From assembly GCA_020636005.1 (NCBI GenBank), contig JACJYR010000001.1, positions 3,042,501-3,106,500 on the forward strand: 64,000 nt of DNA. Direction: 5' to 3'. The notes beneath the pieces were generated by a model, which did no database searches, was not told the DNA's origin, and worked only from the letters and a program-made list of their open reading frames with translations. Below are positions 18,066 through 27,074 of this stretch, piece by piece. The stretch is from Lewinellaceae bacterium (lineage in GTDB: Bacteria; Bacteroidota; Bacteroidia; Chitinophagales; Saprospiraceae). The position numbers were made by a program, and so were the translations under genes. How positions within the stretch are numbered: the stretch's first letter is position 1; each line of letters opens with the position of its first letter.

Positions 18066-18848
18066 ATGTTGAAAAAATCATTTTCCAAGACAAAGCCCGT
18101 TTGCAAAGTAACTTTCACCCTTCCACTCGAAGCTGCCCAGGGCGGCAAAGAAGTCCGCATCCTTGGCGACTTCAACGACTGGAGCTGGGAAAACGGCTAC
18201 AAGATGAAAGCCACCAAGGCTGAATTCGCTACCGAAGTAGAACTTGCTGCTGGTAAAGAATACCAGTTCCGTTACCTGATCGACAACCACATCTGGGAAA
18301 ACGACTGGGATGCTGACAATTACGTTGCGGCTCCTTTCGGTATTTACAACTCCGTGATTTCCCTTGTCGAGGCTAAGTCCAATGGCAATGGTGCCGCTAA
18401 AAACGGCGCTGCCAAAACTGCCGCACCTGCAACTGCCGCCAAAAAAGTTGCCCCTAAAACAACGGCTGCCAAAGCTGCCACCGACAAAGCTGCACCTGCT
18501 GCCAAGTCAGAAACCAAACCTGCCGCTACAAAGGCCGCTGCCCCTAAGGCCGCTGCTAAAACTGCTGCAAAGCCGGCTGCTACTAAAACAACCACTGCCG
18601 ACGATTTGACTAAAATCGAAGGCATCGGCCCGAAAATCGCCGAACTGCTGAAAGCTGACGGCATCACTACGTTCGCCAAGCTTGCTGATTCCAAAGTTGC
18701 CACACTGAAAGGCATCCTGGAAAAAGCTGGCAAGCGCTACCAAATGCACGATCCTGCCACCTGGACGGAGCAGGCCAAGCTGGCTGCCAAAGCCGATTGG
18801 GCAAAGCTTGACAAATTGCAAGCCGAACTGAAAGGCGGCAAGCGTTAA
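18066..18848 (+). CDS. CBM48/AMPK-type glycogen-binding domain fused to a Lys/Ala/Pro-rich linker and a helix-hairpin-helix domain
   Basis: 260 residues. Residues 12-100 are an AMPK-beta/isoamylase-N-type carbohydrate-binding module (VRILGDFNDWSWENG, then YQFRYLIDN). Residues 105-185 are a low-complexity Ala/Lys/Pro/Thr linker that resembles H1-like basic tails. Residues 188-260 form a helix-hairpin-helix domain (LTKIEGIGPKIAELL) with a DPATWTEQAKLAA tail; very similar extensions occur at the C-terminus of some Bacteroidota ribosomal proteins. It lacks a signal peptide, so it is cytoplasmic. Expression should be high: perfect promoter, strong terminator. It could tether a glycogen-related surface to nucleic acid or ribosomes, but this is speculation. 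Confidence 0.7.
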   Translation: MLKKSFSKTKPVCKVTFTLPLEAAQGGKEVRILGDFNDWSWENGYKMKATKAEFATEVELAAGKEYQFRYLIDNHIWENDWDADNYVAAPFGIYNSVISLVEAKSNGNGAAKNGAAKTAAPATAAKKVAPKTTAAKAATDKAAPAAKSETKPAATKAAAPKAAAKTAAKPAATKTTTADDLTKIEGIGPKIAELLKADGITTFAKLADSKVATLKGILEKAGKRYQMHDPATWTEQAKLAAKADWAKLDKLQAELKGGKR

Positions 18849-18903
18849 TCAACGCCAAGCACCTTACCCTACAAGTTTTCTCGTAAACTTTTTATACGTG
18901 TTG

Positions 18904-18930
18904 ACGGCGCCTCAGAGAGGCGCCGTTTTT
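18904..18930 (+). terminator. Strong rho-independent terminator
   Basis: ACGGCGCCT (18904-18912), loop CAGAG, AGGCGCCGT (18918-18926) and a T tract. It ends the CBM48/HhH transcript. Confidence 0.85.
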
Positions 18931-18938
18931 GTTTTACC

Positions 18939-19868
18939 CTAATACCCAATGTGGAACAGCGCATCCCCCGGCCCTACCACCGGCGCATTATTGTGCCCAA
19001 TAATGTACCCATCTTTTGCCGCTAATATCGGCACTTCCTCCTGCCCATACGGATCGTTGATCACGCCCAAAGGCTCGCCTTTCCGTACCATCTGCCCCGA
19101 CTTTTTCCACCAGCGGAACATGCCAGGGCGGCTCGCCCGCATCCAGGTTCTTTTTTGTATAAAAATGCTTCCATCAGATGGTGGCGCATCCGGCAGCATT
19201 TCCAAAGAATGAAGTAAACGGTGCACACCGGCTATGCCTTTTTCGATGGCGAAGCCATCAAAGCGGAGGTTCTCACCGCCCTCGAAAACGATGACGGACT
19301 TGCCCGCATCCCTGGCCGCTTTGCGCAGCGACTTGGGGATGGTGCTGGTGGCAATGGTGAACGGTGCGGAAAAGGCTGCGGCCAGTTCCTTGCTGCGCAT
19401 GTCGGAGGCGGTGTAGCGGATTTGCGGAAAATTGTAATTGTTGCTGCCGCCCGTGTGGAAGTCCACTCCATGATCAATGAGCGGCAGTATGTTTTTGGTA
19501 AAAACAAAAGCGACCCTTGATGCCAGCGAACCCTTGGCCGAGCCTGGGAAACTGCGGTTTACATCCTTGCCGTCCGGCACGTCACGGGAGAAGTTATTGA
19601 AGCCATAGATATTTAAAACAGGGATAGCGATGACAGAACCCCGCTGTAAGTTGTCCAACATTTTCTGGGCAATACACCGCCGCACGATTTCTACGCTGTT
19701 GATTTCGTCACCATGGACGCCTGCCATTAGCAATACCACCGGGCCTGGATTAACAGACCTGTACACATGAACGTTAAGATGGATTCTGGTATCTGTCGGC
19801 AGCCTGCCGACCAGCAGCCGGATGATAGCGTTTTGGCCCGGCCCGATGGGGGTGTTGTTGATTATCAT
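18939..19868 (-). CDS. Succinylglutamate desuccinylase / aspartoacylase-family zinc hydrolase
   Basis: 309 residues from ATG 19868 (MIINNTPIGPG). M14-like carboxypeptidase fold: zinc ligands in GVHGDEINS (His, Glu) and His in VDFHTGG, the DVNRSFPG arginine segment, and FEGGE near the catalytic Glu. A C-terminal beta-domain (about 235-309) resembles the lipoyl-like domain of this family. Members deacylate amino acid derivatives; the substrate is not evident here. It is isolated, convergent with the CBM48/HhH gene. A heptamer array begins one base upstream of the start codon. Confidence 0.82.
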   Translation of the reverse strand: MIINNTPIGPGQNAIIRLLVGRLPTDTRIHLNVHVYRSVNPGPVVLLMAGVHGDEINSVEIVRRCIAQKMLDNLQRGSVIAIPVLNIYGFNNFSRDVPDGKDVNRSFPGSAKGSLASRVAFVFTKNILPLIDHGVDFHTGGSNNYNFPQIRYTASDMRSKELAAAFSAPFTIATSTIPKSLRKAARDAGKSVIVFEGGENLRFDGFAIEKGIAGVHRLLHSLEMLPDAPPSDGSIFIQKRTWMRASRPGMFRWWKKSGQMVRKGEPLGVINDPYGQEEVPILAAKDGYIIGHNNAPVVGPGDALFHIGY

Positions 19869-19896
19869 GGTGGATAGTTGACGGTGGATGGGGTGC
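19869..19896. repeat. Degenerate heptanucleotide array at a start codon
   Basis: GGTGGAT, AGTTGAC, GGTGGAT, GGGGTGC in succession, directly upstream of the desuccinylase-family gene. Confidence 0.5.
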
Positions 19897-20093
19897 ATGG
19901 CCCAGCCTCAAAATGGAGATCATTCAGGGCAGTGCGTTTTTTCAAAAACACGCTTTTACAATCAATCACTCATCCGAAATTTACACAGGTTAATGAATAA
20001 CCTCTCAAAATGGTAGGATGGTGGTGCAGGTTTGCACAACAACTCAAACCATTTCAAACAAAACCCAAACCATTTCAAACAGCTATTTAATGG

Positions 20094-23000
20094 CTACTGC
20101 TTCACCACCTTCCTCGTCCACACCTTGTCCCCGCTTTTTACTTTCATAAAATAAAGCCCTGCCGGAAGGTGTTGTAAGCCTACCTTTTCCTGCCACATAC
20201 CCGATGGCAATGCCACCCTGTTTTCTTCCAGCACGGTGCGCCCCTGCAAATCGCAAAGCCCAATCGTAACCGCTTCATTTTCAAAACCCTGCAATTCGAC
20301 CATGACAGCATCCGAAGCTGGGTTTGGGAAAACGCTGAACACCTGGTTGCGGACTTTTTGCTCCGTGCCCACCAGTCCGTCCATCACAAAGCTGAAAACG
20401 ATGCCCTTGCCAAAATCCGGGTCGAAGGATTGAGCGGTAATGCCATTGCCATTTAGCAATCGGTTGATCTTCAGGCTGCCGACACCGTTGCTGGGGAAAT
20501 ACCAAAACTCCAGGCCGTCGTCGCCCGTGTCGAAGAACTCAAGCGTATAGCAGCCGGGGGCCAGGTCGAGCGCATCCTGAAAGGTGGTGTTGGCGGCCAT
20601 GTTGTTCCGCTCCAGCACCACGACTCCAGCGGCATTTTTGAGCGTGTAGGAATTCTGGCCGCCGTTGTTGTTCGTGCGGACGTACAGTTCGTATTCTTTG
20701 TCGCCGTCGAATACCTTGGCCAGTTTGAAAGTGGACGAGGCGGCGTTGTTGTCGGCATAGCCGTCCGCCATGCCGTTGACTTGAGTAATTTTTGCTTCAA
20801 AAATTTTAGCTGTCAAGGCAGTTTGCCAAAAGCTGACGGACTCAACGGGCAGCTTAATTTCAGTCAATTCATCGGGCTGTATGGTGCCGTTCCAGTCAAA
20901 GGTTTTCACCTCCGAACCCCCATTTACCCAATACTCAAATGACAAGCTATTGATGGCAGTTGCCCCCGTGTTTTTCACCCAAACCAATGGGTTGCTGCAG
21001 ACCGGGTTGATGCGCTCAAACTCTACATCGGTAGCGTTCGGGCGGGCGATGCGCTCCAGGGAGGCGTCAAGGTTGAAATTCCAATCGCCATACGTGACCA
21101 TTTGGTTGTTCACCAGATAGTTGGCTTCGGTCAGGTTGGCACCGTTCACGCCATAGTCTATTTCCACGGTGCCGCCCGGCGTCACCATGTCCGTAATGTC
21201 GAACTCGTGCACGTCGGTAGCGGCCCCCGGGCACCAGCCTGCCCGGTCGAAGATCCAGGTGCCGCCCTGCGGATAGATGGGGTTGTCGGCACATTCTTTC
21301 CAAACCTGATAGGTGAATTCCTGTGCGCCACCATTAATATTCAAATAATGGGTACGTGGTATGAACTCGCCGTTTTGCCCATGCCCGGTGATGGCGGAGC
21401 GGAGCTTGAACTGGTGGCCGTCTGGCGAAAGCTGCACCTGCCTCGGCTCGAAGTAGCGGTCGCTTTGCACCTGATCGTAATTACCCCGGCGGAAGGGCCA
21501 TATTTGCTGTATGTTCTGCACCTCCCTCGGCGGGGTGCCGGTGATAAATAAAAATTCAATGTCAAGTTCCTCCTGAAATTGGCCGCCCATTTCGATGGAG
21601 ATGCGTTTTTCCCCTTTTAGAATGGGCGCATAGTCCGTCACGTCGAAGATGAAGGTTTTGCCGTCAGCCCCCAGGCTCAGGCCATTGCCGTAAGGCGTGA
21701 CAAGGGACAGCAGTTCGTATTTTGCATTCGCCTTTGTGTAGTGCGTCAACTGGCCCGGCTCGATGCTCCCCTCCGGCGCAATGAGCACGGAATCCAGCAC
21801 TTCGCCATTTTCATCAACAACATAGGTATAGCCGGCCTGGTAAAAATACTGTTCGTCCAGCACGATCAAATCCGTGCCGTCGAGGCCATAGTGGGTGACG
21901 GAATGTTGCGGGTTTAAAAACGAATCGAGCACGGCCACCGCCACATCCTGCACATCGGCATCGCCCTGCACGAAAGTGATATTCGGGCGGGTAGTGGAGG
22001 AGGTGAAATTTTTATACAAATCCTTGCCCCGCACCAGCTTCCAGTCAGTTAGGTTGATGGCGGCGTTGAGGCCATTGCCCACGATGTCCGTTGCCACGTT
22101 GCCGCTGCCTTCGTCCAGGGTGAAATAGGCCACCAGGTTGCCGTAAAACGGGTGGCTGGGCGTGATGGGCCTGCGCATCCAGGCCTGGATGGTGGCTTGA
22201 TCGAGTGCTTTGTCCCAAACCTGGAACTCGTCCACATTGCCGAAATAGTGCAGGTTGCCATTGACGGAGGAAGCGAGGGTAAAACTGGCCACGTCAATGA
22301 GCTTGGTGAGGCCCGTGCCGGAATGCCAGAGCTGCCCGTTGAGATAAATCTTCATCTCGCCCGTGTTGGCATTTTTGTTAAAGGCCCAGTGGTTCCATTG
22401 GCCTTCGAAGTCGGCCTCATTGGCGGCTTTGTTGATGCGGTCGTAACCGCTGCCGTCGTTGCCGCAGTCCCAATAAACCTGCCCGTTGCCCCAGGGCAGG
22501 TGTACGTTCAACTGGCGCTGGTTGGCGGCGTCCAAGCCTTCGAGGATGGCGGAGTTGGTGGGCATCGTTTCCGGCAGGCCATAGCACCAGAGCGATACCG
22601 TGATTTCATCGGAAACGGTGGCGAACTTTTCGGCTGGCACCTCCACGTTTCCAGCGCCGGCGAAGTGCAGTGAGTAGTCTTCCAGCCCGCTGAAAATGGC
22701 GCTGTTGAAAGGCGTATCGGAAGCCTGGATGGCAGGCGTAGTGCCCGTCGGTTCGAAGGTGAAACTGAGGTCAACGAGCATATTGGATGAGCCGTCCCAG
22801 TCGAAAGGTTGGTAAAAATCAAAGCGCTGCGGGCCGCCCGGCAGGATGTCCGTATTGAGGAAATAGACTTCCGTGAAGCCGTCGAGGTCGGGGCTGTTGG
22901 CGTCCAGTTCCGTCTTGGCAGTGGGCTTTAGGCGGATGCGCAGGAAACCGACCTGCCCATTTTGCAGCGGATCGACCTCCACCGCATGGATGGCACCTGC

Positions 23001-23531
23001 CGAGAGGCCAGCGCCCGTTAGTTCGGCAGCGGTGTAGAGGTATTGCGCCCGCCCCGTCTTTTGTGTGCCTGACAAAACAAGCGTCTCGCTCCCTGTACCG
23101 ACCGTTCCTGCCACCTCATTGGCAATTGTCACCGTGGGGTCGTGCTGCTGATATTGGACATAGGTGTAAGTGGGCTGGGCCGTGTATTCAAACACAGCGC
23201 CGCTGAAGTTGGAGATGATATGTGTCGGGTGCGTTTCCCTGGTAGAATCCACCCGGCTGGGGTCGTACACAAAGGTGTTGCAACTGTAGTCCCATTCATA
23301 GCAACCGACGTTGCCGTTGCCGACGGCATTATCGTGGCAGCGCATGTTGTAGCGCATCCAGATTTTGCGGAAGTTGAGGTTGGGGTCGTCGGGGAACTGG
23401 AAAAATTCGGAGCGGGTGTCCGAGTCCCAGGTGAAGGTCTGTACACGGAGGGTGTCCTGGCTTTTCAGGCTGGAAGAAAAGAAAAAGGTTGCCAGCAGTG
23501 CAAGCAGGATTGAGTGTTGTTTTTTTATCAT
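20094..23531 (-). CDS. Secreted PNGase F-like protein with LamG insert and T9SS sorting domain
   Basis: 1145 residues from ATG 23531 (signal peptide MIKKQHSILLALLATFFF). Residues 30-280 contain CHDNAVGNGNVGCYEWDY and HPTHIISNFSGAVFEYTA, reminiscent of the N-terminal peptide-N-glycosidase F domain. Residues about 280-500 are a LamG/concanavalin-like domain (WNHWAFNKNANTGEMKIYLNG). Residues about 660-825 look like the PNGase F C-terminal domain (ITGHGQNGEF, then GGTWIFDRAGWCPG). A jelly-roll-like part follows, then a type A T9SS sorting domain (about 1065-1145, VFPNPASDAVMVEL ... YFMKVKSGDKVWTRKVVKQ). It is predicted to be exported through the T9SS and attached or released at the surface, probably acting on glycoproteins; activity is uncertain because I cannot verify the catalytic Asp/Glu. 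Confidence 0.75.
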   Translation of the reverse strand: MIKKQHSILLALLATFFFSSSLKSQDTLRVQTFTWDSDTRSEFFQFPDDPNLNFRKIWMRYNMRCHDNAVGNGNVGCYEWDYSCNTFVYDPSRVDSTRETHPTHIISNFSGAVFEYTAQPTYTYVQYQQHDPTVTIANEVAGTVGTGSETLVLSGTQKTGRAQYLYTAAELTGAGLSAGAIHAVEVDPLQNGQVGFLRIRLKPTAKTELDANSPDLDGFTEVYFLNTDILPGGPQRFDFYQPFDWDGSSNMLVDLSFTFEPTGTTPAIQASDTPFNSAIFSGLEDYSLHFAGAGNVEVPAEKFATVSDEITVSLWCYGLPETMPTNSAILEGLDAANQRQLNVHLPWGNGQVYWDCGNDGSGYDRINKAANEADFEGQWNHWAFNKNANTGEMKIYLNGQLWHSGTGLTKLIDVASFTLASSVNGNLHYFGNVDEFQVWDKALDQATIQAWMRRPITPSHPFYGNLVAYFTLDEGSGNVATDIVGNGLNAAINLTDWKLVRGKDLYKNFTSSTTRPNITFVQGDADVQDVAVAVLDSFLNPQHSVTHYGLDGTDLIVLDEQYFYQAGYTYVVDENGEVLDSVLIAPEGSIEPGQLTHYTKANAKYELLSLVTPYGNGLSLGADGKTFIFDVTDYAPILKGEKRISIEMGGQFQEELDIEFLFITGTPPREVQNIQQIWPFRRGNYDQVQSDRYFEPRQVQLSPDGHQFKLRSAITGHGQNGEFIPRTHYLNINGGAQEFTYQVWKECADNPIYPQGGTWIFDRAGWCPGAATDVHEFDITDMVTPGGTVEIDYGVNGANLTEANYLVNNQMVTYGDWNFNLDASLERIARPNATDVEFERINPVCSNPLVWVKNTGATAINSLSFEYWVNGGSEVKTFDWNGTIQPDELTEIKLPVESVSFWQTALTAKIFEAKITQVNGMADGYADNNAASSTFKLAKVFDGDKEYELYVRTNNNGGQNSYTLKNAAGVVVLERNNMAANTTFQDALDLAPGCYTLEFFDTGDDGLEFWYFPSNGVGSLKINRLLNGNGITAQSFDPDFGKGIVFSFVMDGLVGTEQKVRNQVFSVFPNPASDAVMVELQGFENEAVTIGLCDLQGRTVLEENRVALPSGMWQEKVGLQHLPAGLYFMKVKSGDKVWTRKVVKQ

Positions 23532-23622
23532 GGTAAAAAAGTATTTCGTAATGGGTTGCAAGGTTAAAAAAAAGGAGGCAAAGACAAAGCCTGCCTTGTT
23601 GTCAATGTCGCCTAACAACAAT

Positions 23623-25662
23623 TCAAAGCCCTGCTGCCAGTTCAGCCCCTTCTTTTATGGCCCGTTTAGCATCCAGTTCAGCGGCCAATTTTGCACCGCC
23701 GATTACATGCACAGCAAAGCCTTTTTCAAGCAAGGGCGCTACCAGGTCTGTCCTGGAATTCTGGCCGGCGCAGATGATCACATTGTCCACTTTGAGTACC
23801 TTCTCTTTCCCTTCATGCAAAATATGCAGGCCCTCGTCGTCCACCTTCCGGTACTGCACCTCGCCGAGCATTTTCACCTTTTTCATTTTCAGGCTGCTGC
23901 GGTGTATCCAGCCTGTTGTTTTGCCCAAACCCTCGCCATGCTTGCCTTTGGAGCGTTTGAGCAGCCAAATATCACGGGCGGGCGGTTCGGGGTCAGGCTT
24001 GGTGATGGCGCCCCGGTTTTTGTAGCCCATGTCCACGCCCCACTCCTCGGTAAATGAGTGAATGATTGAATGGGAGAATGAGAGGTGGGCGTCGGCGGAA
24101 GTGTCGGGTTGCGATAAAAACTCCGCCACATCGAAGCCTATGCCGCCAGCGCCGATGATAGCGACGGACTTGCCGACTGGCTTTTTGCGGAGCAACACAT
24201 CAATGTACGAGAGTACCTTCGGATGGTCTTCCCCTTCGATGCCCGCCTTCCTTGCCTTCACGCCGCTGGCCAGGATGATTTCATCAAAATGTTGCGCAGC
24301 AAGCAAGTCAGCGGTGGCTATTGTGTTTAAATGGAGGTGGACGCCCGTCAAGGCTATCTGTCGGCGGTAGTAGCGCAGTGTTTCATAAAACTCTTCCTTG
24401 CCGGGGATGCGCTTGGCCATGTTGAACTGGCCGCCCACCTCGCCCGATGCCTCGAAGAGGTGTACCTCGTGCCCCCGCTGCGCAGCAATGGTAGCGGCAG
24501 AAAGCCCGGCGGGCCCAGCGCCCACCACGGCTATTTTCTTTTTGTTTTTTGTGGGCAAATAATTGAGCAGTGTCTCGTGGCAGGCCCGTGGGTTCACCAG
24601 GCAGGAGGCGGTTTTTCTTTTAAAGGTGTGGTCGAGGCAGGCCTGGTTGCAGGCGATGCAGGTGTTGATTTCGTCCTCCCGGCCCTCCATTGCTTTTTTC
24701 ACCAAATCGGCATCTGCCAGGAAGGGGCGGGCCATGCTCACCATGTCAGCGCAGCCCTCGGCAAGGATGCGCTCGGCCACGTCGGGCATGTTGATGCGGT
24801 TGGTGGTGATGAGTGGGATGCTGACCTTGCCCATGAGCCGCTTTGTCACCCAGGCGAATCCAGCCCTCGGCACCATCGTGGCAATGGTCGGCACACGGGC
24901 CTCGTGCCAGCCGATGCCTGTGTTGATGATGGTCGCCCCGGCTGCTTCTATTTTTTTGGCCAATAGTTCTACTTCTTCCCACGTGCTGCCATCTTCCACC
25001 AAGTCGAGCATAGAGAGGCGGTAGATGATGATGAAATTGGGGCCCACCTTTTCCCGTATCCGCCGCACGATTTCGACAGGGAAACGGGTGCGGTTTTCAA
25101 AACTGCCACCCCATTCGTCGGTACGGTGGTTTGTTTTTTTTACGATAAATTCGTTGATGAGGTAGCCCTCGCTGCCCATCACTTCCACGCCGTCGTAGCC
25201 AGCCTCCTGCGCCAATGCTGCACAGCGCACAAAGTCGCTGATGGTATTTTCGATGCCCCGTTTGCTAAGCTTCCAGGGTTTGAACGGTGAAATGGGCGAC
25301 TGGATGGCAGAGGGCGCCACAGCCAAAGGGTGATAACCATAGCGGCCAGCGTGGAGTATCTGCATACAGATTTTCCCGCCTTCGGCATGGATGGCTTCTG
25401 TGACTATTTTATGTTTTTTGGCAGTAGAAGAAGTAGCCAGCCTCGCAGCGAAAGGTGCGACCCAGCCTTGCCTGTTCGGCGCAATGCCGCCTGTGACAAT
25501 CAGCCCGACACCGCCCCTGGCCCGTTCGGCGAAGTAAGCTGCCATGCGCTCAAAACCGTTTTTGGTCTCTTCCAGGCCGGTGTGCATACTGCCCATGAGC
25601 ACCCGGTTGGGCAGGGAGGTGAAGCCGAGGTCGAGGGGGGACAAGAGGTGGGGATATTTCAT
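23623..25662 (-). CDS. fadH: NADPH-dependent 2,4-dienoyl-CoA reductase-type flavoprotein
   Basis: 679 residues from ATG 25662 (MKYPHLLSPLDLGFTSLPNRV). An N-terminal old-yellow-enzyme TIM barrel (FMN) is followed by the 4Fe-4S cysteine cluster CIACNQACLDHTFKRKT...CLVNPRAC and by FAD/NAD(P) domains with IAVVGAGPAGLSAA and VAIIGAGGIGFDVAEFL. Length and order match E. coli FadH, which reduces 2,4-dienoyl-CoA in unsaturated fatty-acid oxidation. The region after AEFLSQPD contains an in-frame low-complexity stretch (SFSHSIIHSFT) encoded by an 8-bp tandem array in place of a normal loop. Divergent from the peroxiredoxin gene. Confidence 0.9.
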   Translation of the reverse strand: MKYPHLLSPLDLGFTSLPNRVLMGSMHTGLEETKNGFERMAAYFAERARGGVGLIVTGGIAPNRQGWVAPFAARLATSSTAKKHKIVTEAIHAEGGKICMQILHAGRYGYHPLAVAPSAIQSPISPFKPWKLSKRGIENTISDFVRCAALAQEAGYDGVEVMGSEGYLINEFIVKKTNHRTDEWGGSFENRTRFPVEIVRRIREKVGPNFIIIYRLSMLDLVEDGSTWEEVELLAKKIEAAGATIINTGIGWHEARVPTIATMVPRAGFAWVTKRLMGKVSIPLITTNRINMPDVAERILAEGCADMVSMARPFLADADLVKKAMEGREDEINTCIACNQACLDHTFKRKTASCLVNPRACHETLLNYLPTKNKKKIAVVGAGPAGLSAATIAAQRGHEVHLFEASGEVGGQFNMAKRIPGKEEFYETLRYYRRQIALTGVHLHLNTIATADLLAAQHFDEIILASGVKARKAGIEGEDHPKVLSYIDVLLRKKPVGKSVAIIGAGGIGFDVAEFLSQPDTSADAHLSFSHSIIHSFTEEWGVDMGYKNRGAITKPDPEPPARDIWLLKRSKGKHGEGLGKTTGWIHRSSLKMKKVKMLGEVQYRKVDDEGLHILHEGKEKVLKVDNVIICAGQNSRTDLVAPLLEKGFAVHVIGGAKLAAELDAKRAIKEGAELAAGL
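24050..24081. repeat. 8-bp tandem array in frame inside fadH
   Basis: Four octamers of the type GTGAATGA (GTAAATGA, GTGAATGA, TTGAATGG, GAGAATGA) encode a Ser/His/Ile-rich stretch on the minus strand. It falls in a loop that varies in length among FadH proteins. Confidence 0.5.
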
Positions 25663-25775
25663 TTGTGTTTGAGTATTTAGGTGACTACGTGTTTTGGCAG
25701 CAAGGCACGGCCAAAATAACGACCCATTTTTAAACATTAAACGCTATGGGGCATTTAGAAGCTAAAAAACTGAAA

Positions 25776-26258
25776 ATGATTCAACCTCCTATCAAAATTG
25801 GCGACCGTGTGCCAGACTTTTCTTTGAAAAACCAGCACGGCGAAATGGTGTCGGTGCAGCAGTTTTTGGGCAAGCCGTTCGTCATTTATTTTTACCCAAA
25901 AGATGATACGCCCGGCTGCACAAAAGAAGCCTGCAGTTTCCGGGATGCATACGCTGAGTTGCGTGAACTGGACGCCGAGGTCATCGGCATCAGTGCCGAC
26001 AGCCCGAAATCGCATATGGCATTTGCCAAAAAATACGACCTGCCTTTTGTGTTGTTGAGCGATAAAGGGAATTTGGTGCGGAAGCTTTTTGGCGTGAAGG
26101 GTAGCCTATTCGGATTGTTGCCAGGCAGGGTTACTTATATTGTGGATGAAAAAGGTGTTGTACAGCATGTTTTCGACAGCCAAATGCAGGCGGAGAAGCA
26201 CGTGCGGGAAGCATTGGAGCAGTTGAAAAAGCAGGCTATTTCTATTGCACCCAAATAG
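25776..26258 (+). CDS. bcp: Peroxiredoxin of the BCP/PrxQ type
   Basis: 160 residues from ATG 25776; an alternative ATG at 25746 would add ten residues (MGHLEAKKLK), and I prefer 25776 because the family starts close to the KIGDRVPDFSL strand. Peroxidatic Cys in TPGCTKEAC with the resolving Cys five residues later is the PrxQ arrangement; FYPKDDTPG is the signature. A thioredoxin-dependent hydroperoxide reductase in the cytosol. Divergent from fadH and convergent with ppgK (21 bp apart). Confidence 0.9.
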   Translation: MIQPPIKIGDRVPDFSLKNQHGEMVSVQQFLGKPFVIYFYPKDDTPGCTKEACSFRDAYAELRELDAEVIGISADSPKSHMAFAKKYDLPFVLLSDKGNLVRKLFGVKGSLFGLLPGRVTYIVDEKGVVQHVFDSQMQAEKHVREALEQLKKQAISIAPK

Positions 26259-26279
26259 TATCTCCCACCTAACAACTCC

Positions 26280-27014
26280 TTACAAGGCAGCGTACATCGC
26301 CGCCCCAACAATGCCTGCCATGTTTTTAAACTTGGCCACTTCGATGGGCACCGGCACGGTCAGGTATTTTTTGAAATCGTCCAGCTTTTTGCTCTGGCCA
26401 CCCCCGATGATGAAGTAATTGGGTGAAAATATCCGGTTCACGTGGTTGAGGAAAAAGTCAAACCGTTTTGCCCAATCTTCCAAACTCAGGTTTTCCTTTT
26501 TACGGGCCGAGTCCGCCGCAAAATACTCGATGGGCCTGCCGTCGGTGTGGAATATGCGTCCGAGTTCGATGTTTGGCACCAATTGGCCGTTGTAGAAAAC
26601 GCCCGTGCCCAAGCCCGTGCCGATGGTTACCAGGATGACCATGCCTTTTTTCCCTTTCCCGGTGCCGAATTTCATCTCGGCCAGGCCTGCCACATCTGCA
26701 TCATTGCCTACTTTGAACGGAAGGCCGCATACTTCGCCGAAAAGCTGATCCACCTGTACACCGACCCATTCCTTGTCAATGTTCCCTGAAGTAGTGGCTT
26801 TGCCATCAACGATGACCGCCGGGAAGCCACATCCAACGGGGCCTTTCCAGTTAAAATGTTCCACAAGTTCATGAACGACTGTGGCCATTGGTGCTGGCTT
26901 GGCAGGTTTTGGGGTAGCTATTCGGTGGCGCTCGGACACTGGCTTCCCCTTTTCAATGTTGACGATGGCCGCTTTGATACCTGAGCCGCCAACGTCTATT
27001 CCTAAAATTTCCAT
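26280..27014 (-). CDS. ppgK: Polyphosphate glucokinase (ROK family)
   Basis: 244 residues. Phosphate loop LGIDVGGSGIKAAIV at the N-terminus, DxxG-like VGNDADVAGLAEMKFG (catalytic Asp), TIGTGLGTGVFYNGQL and the LEDWAKRFDFFLNHV...SPNYFIIGGGQSKK segment that distinguishes polyphosphate glucokinases from other ROK kinases. It phosphorylates glucose to glucose-6-phosphate with polyphosphate (and possibly ATP). Same orientation as the SPFH gene that precedes it by 60 bp. Confidence 0.88.
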   Translation of the reverse strand: MEILGIDVGGSGIKAAIVNIEKGKPVSERHRIATPKPAKPAPMATVVHELVEHFNWKGPVGCGFPAVIVDGKATTSGNIDKEWVGVQVDQLFGEVCGLPFKVGNDADVAGLAEMKFGTGKGKKGMVILVTIGTGLGTGVFYNGQLVPNIELGRIFHTDGRPIEYFAADSARKKENLSLEDWAKRFDFFLNHVNRIFSPNYFIIGGGQSKKLDDFKKYLTVPVPIEVAKFKNMAGIVGAAMYAAL

Positions 27015-27074
27015 GATGTTTATTTGTAAAAAAATGTGCTGCCTGTTTGAACAGCGATAAGCGTCAGCTTGCCC

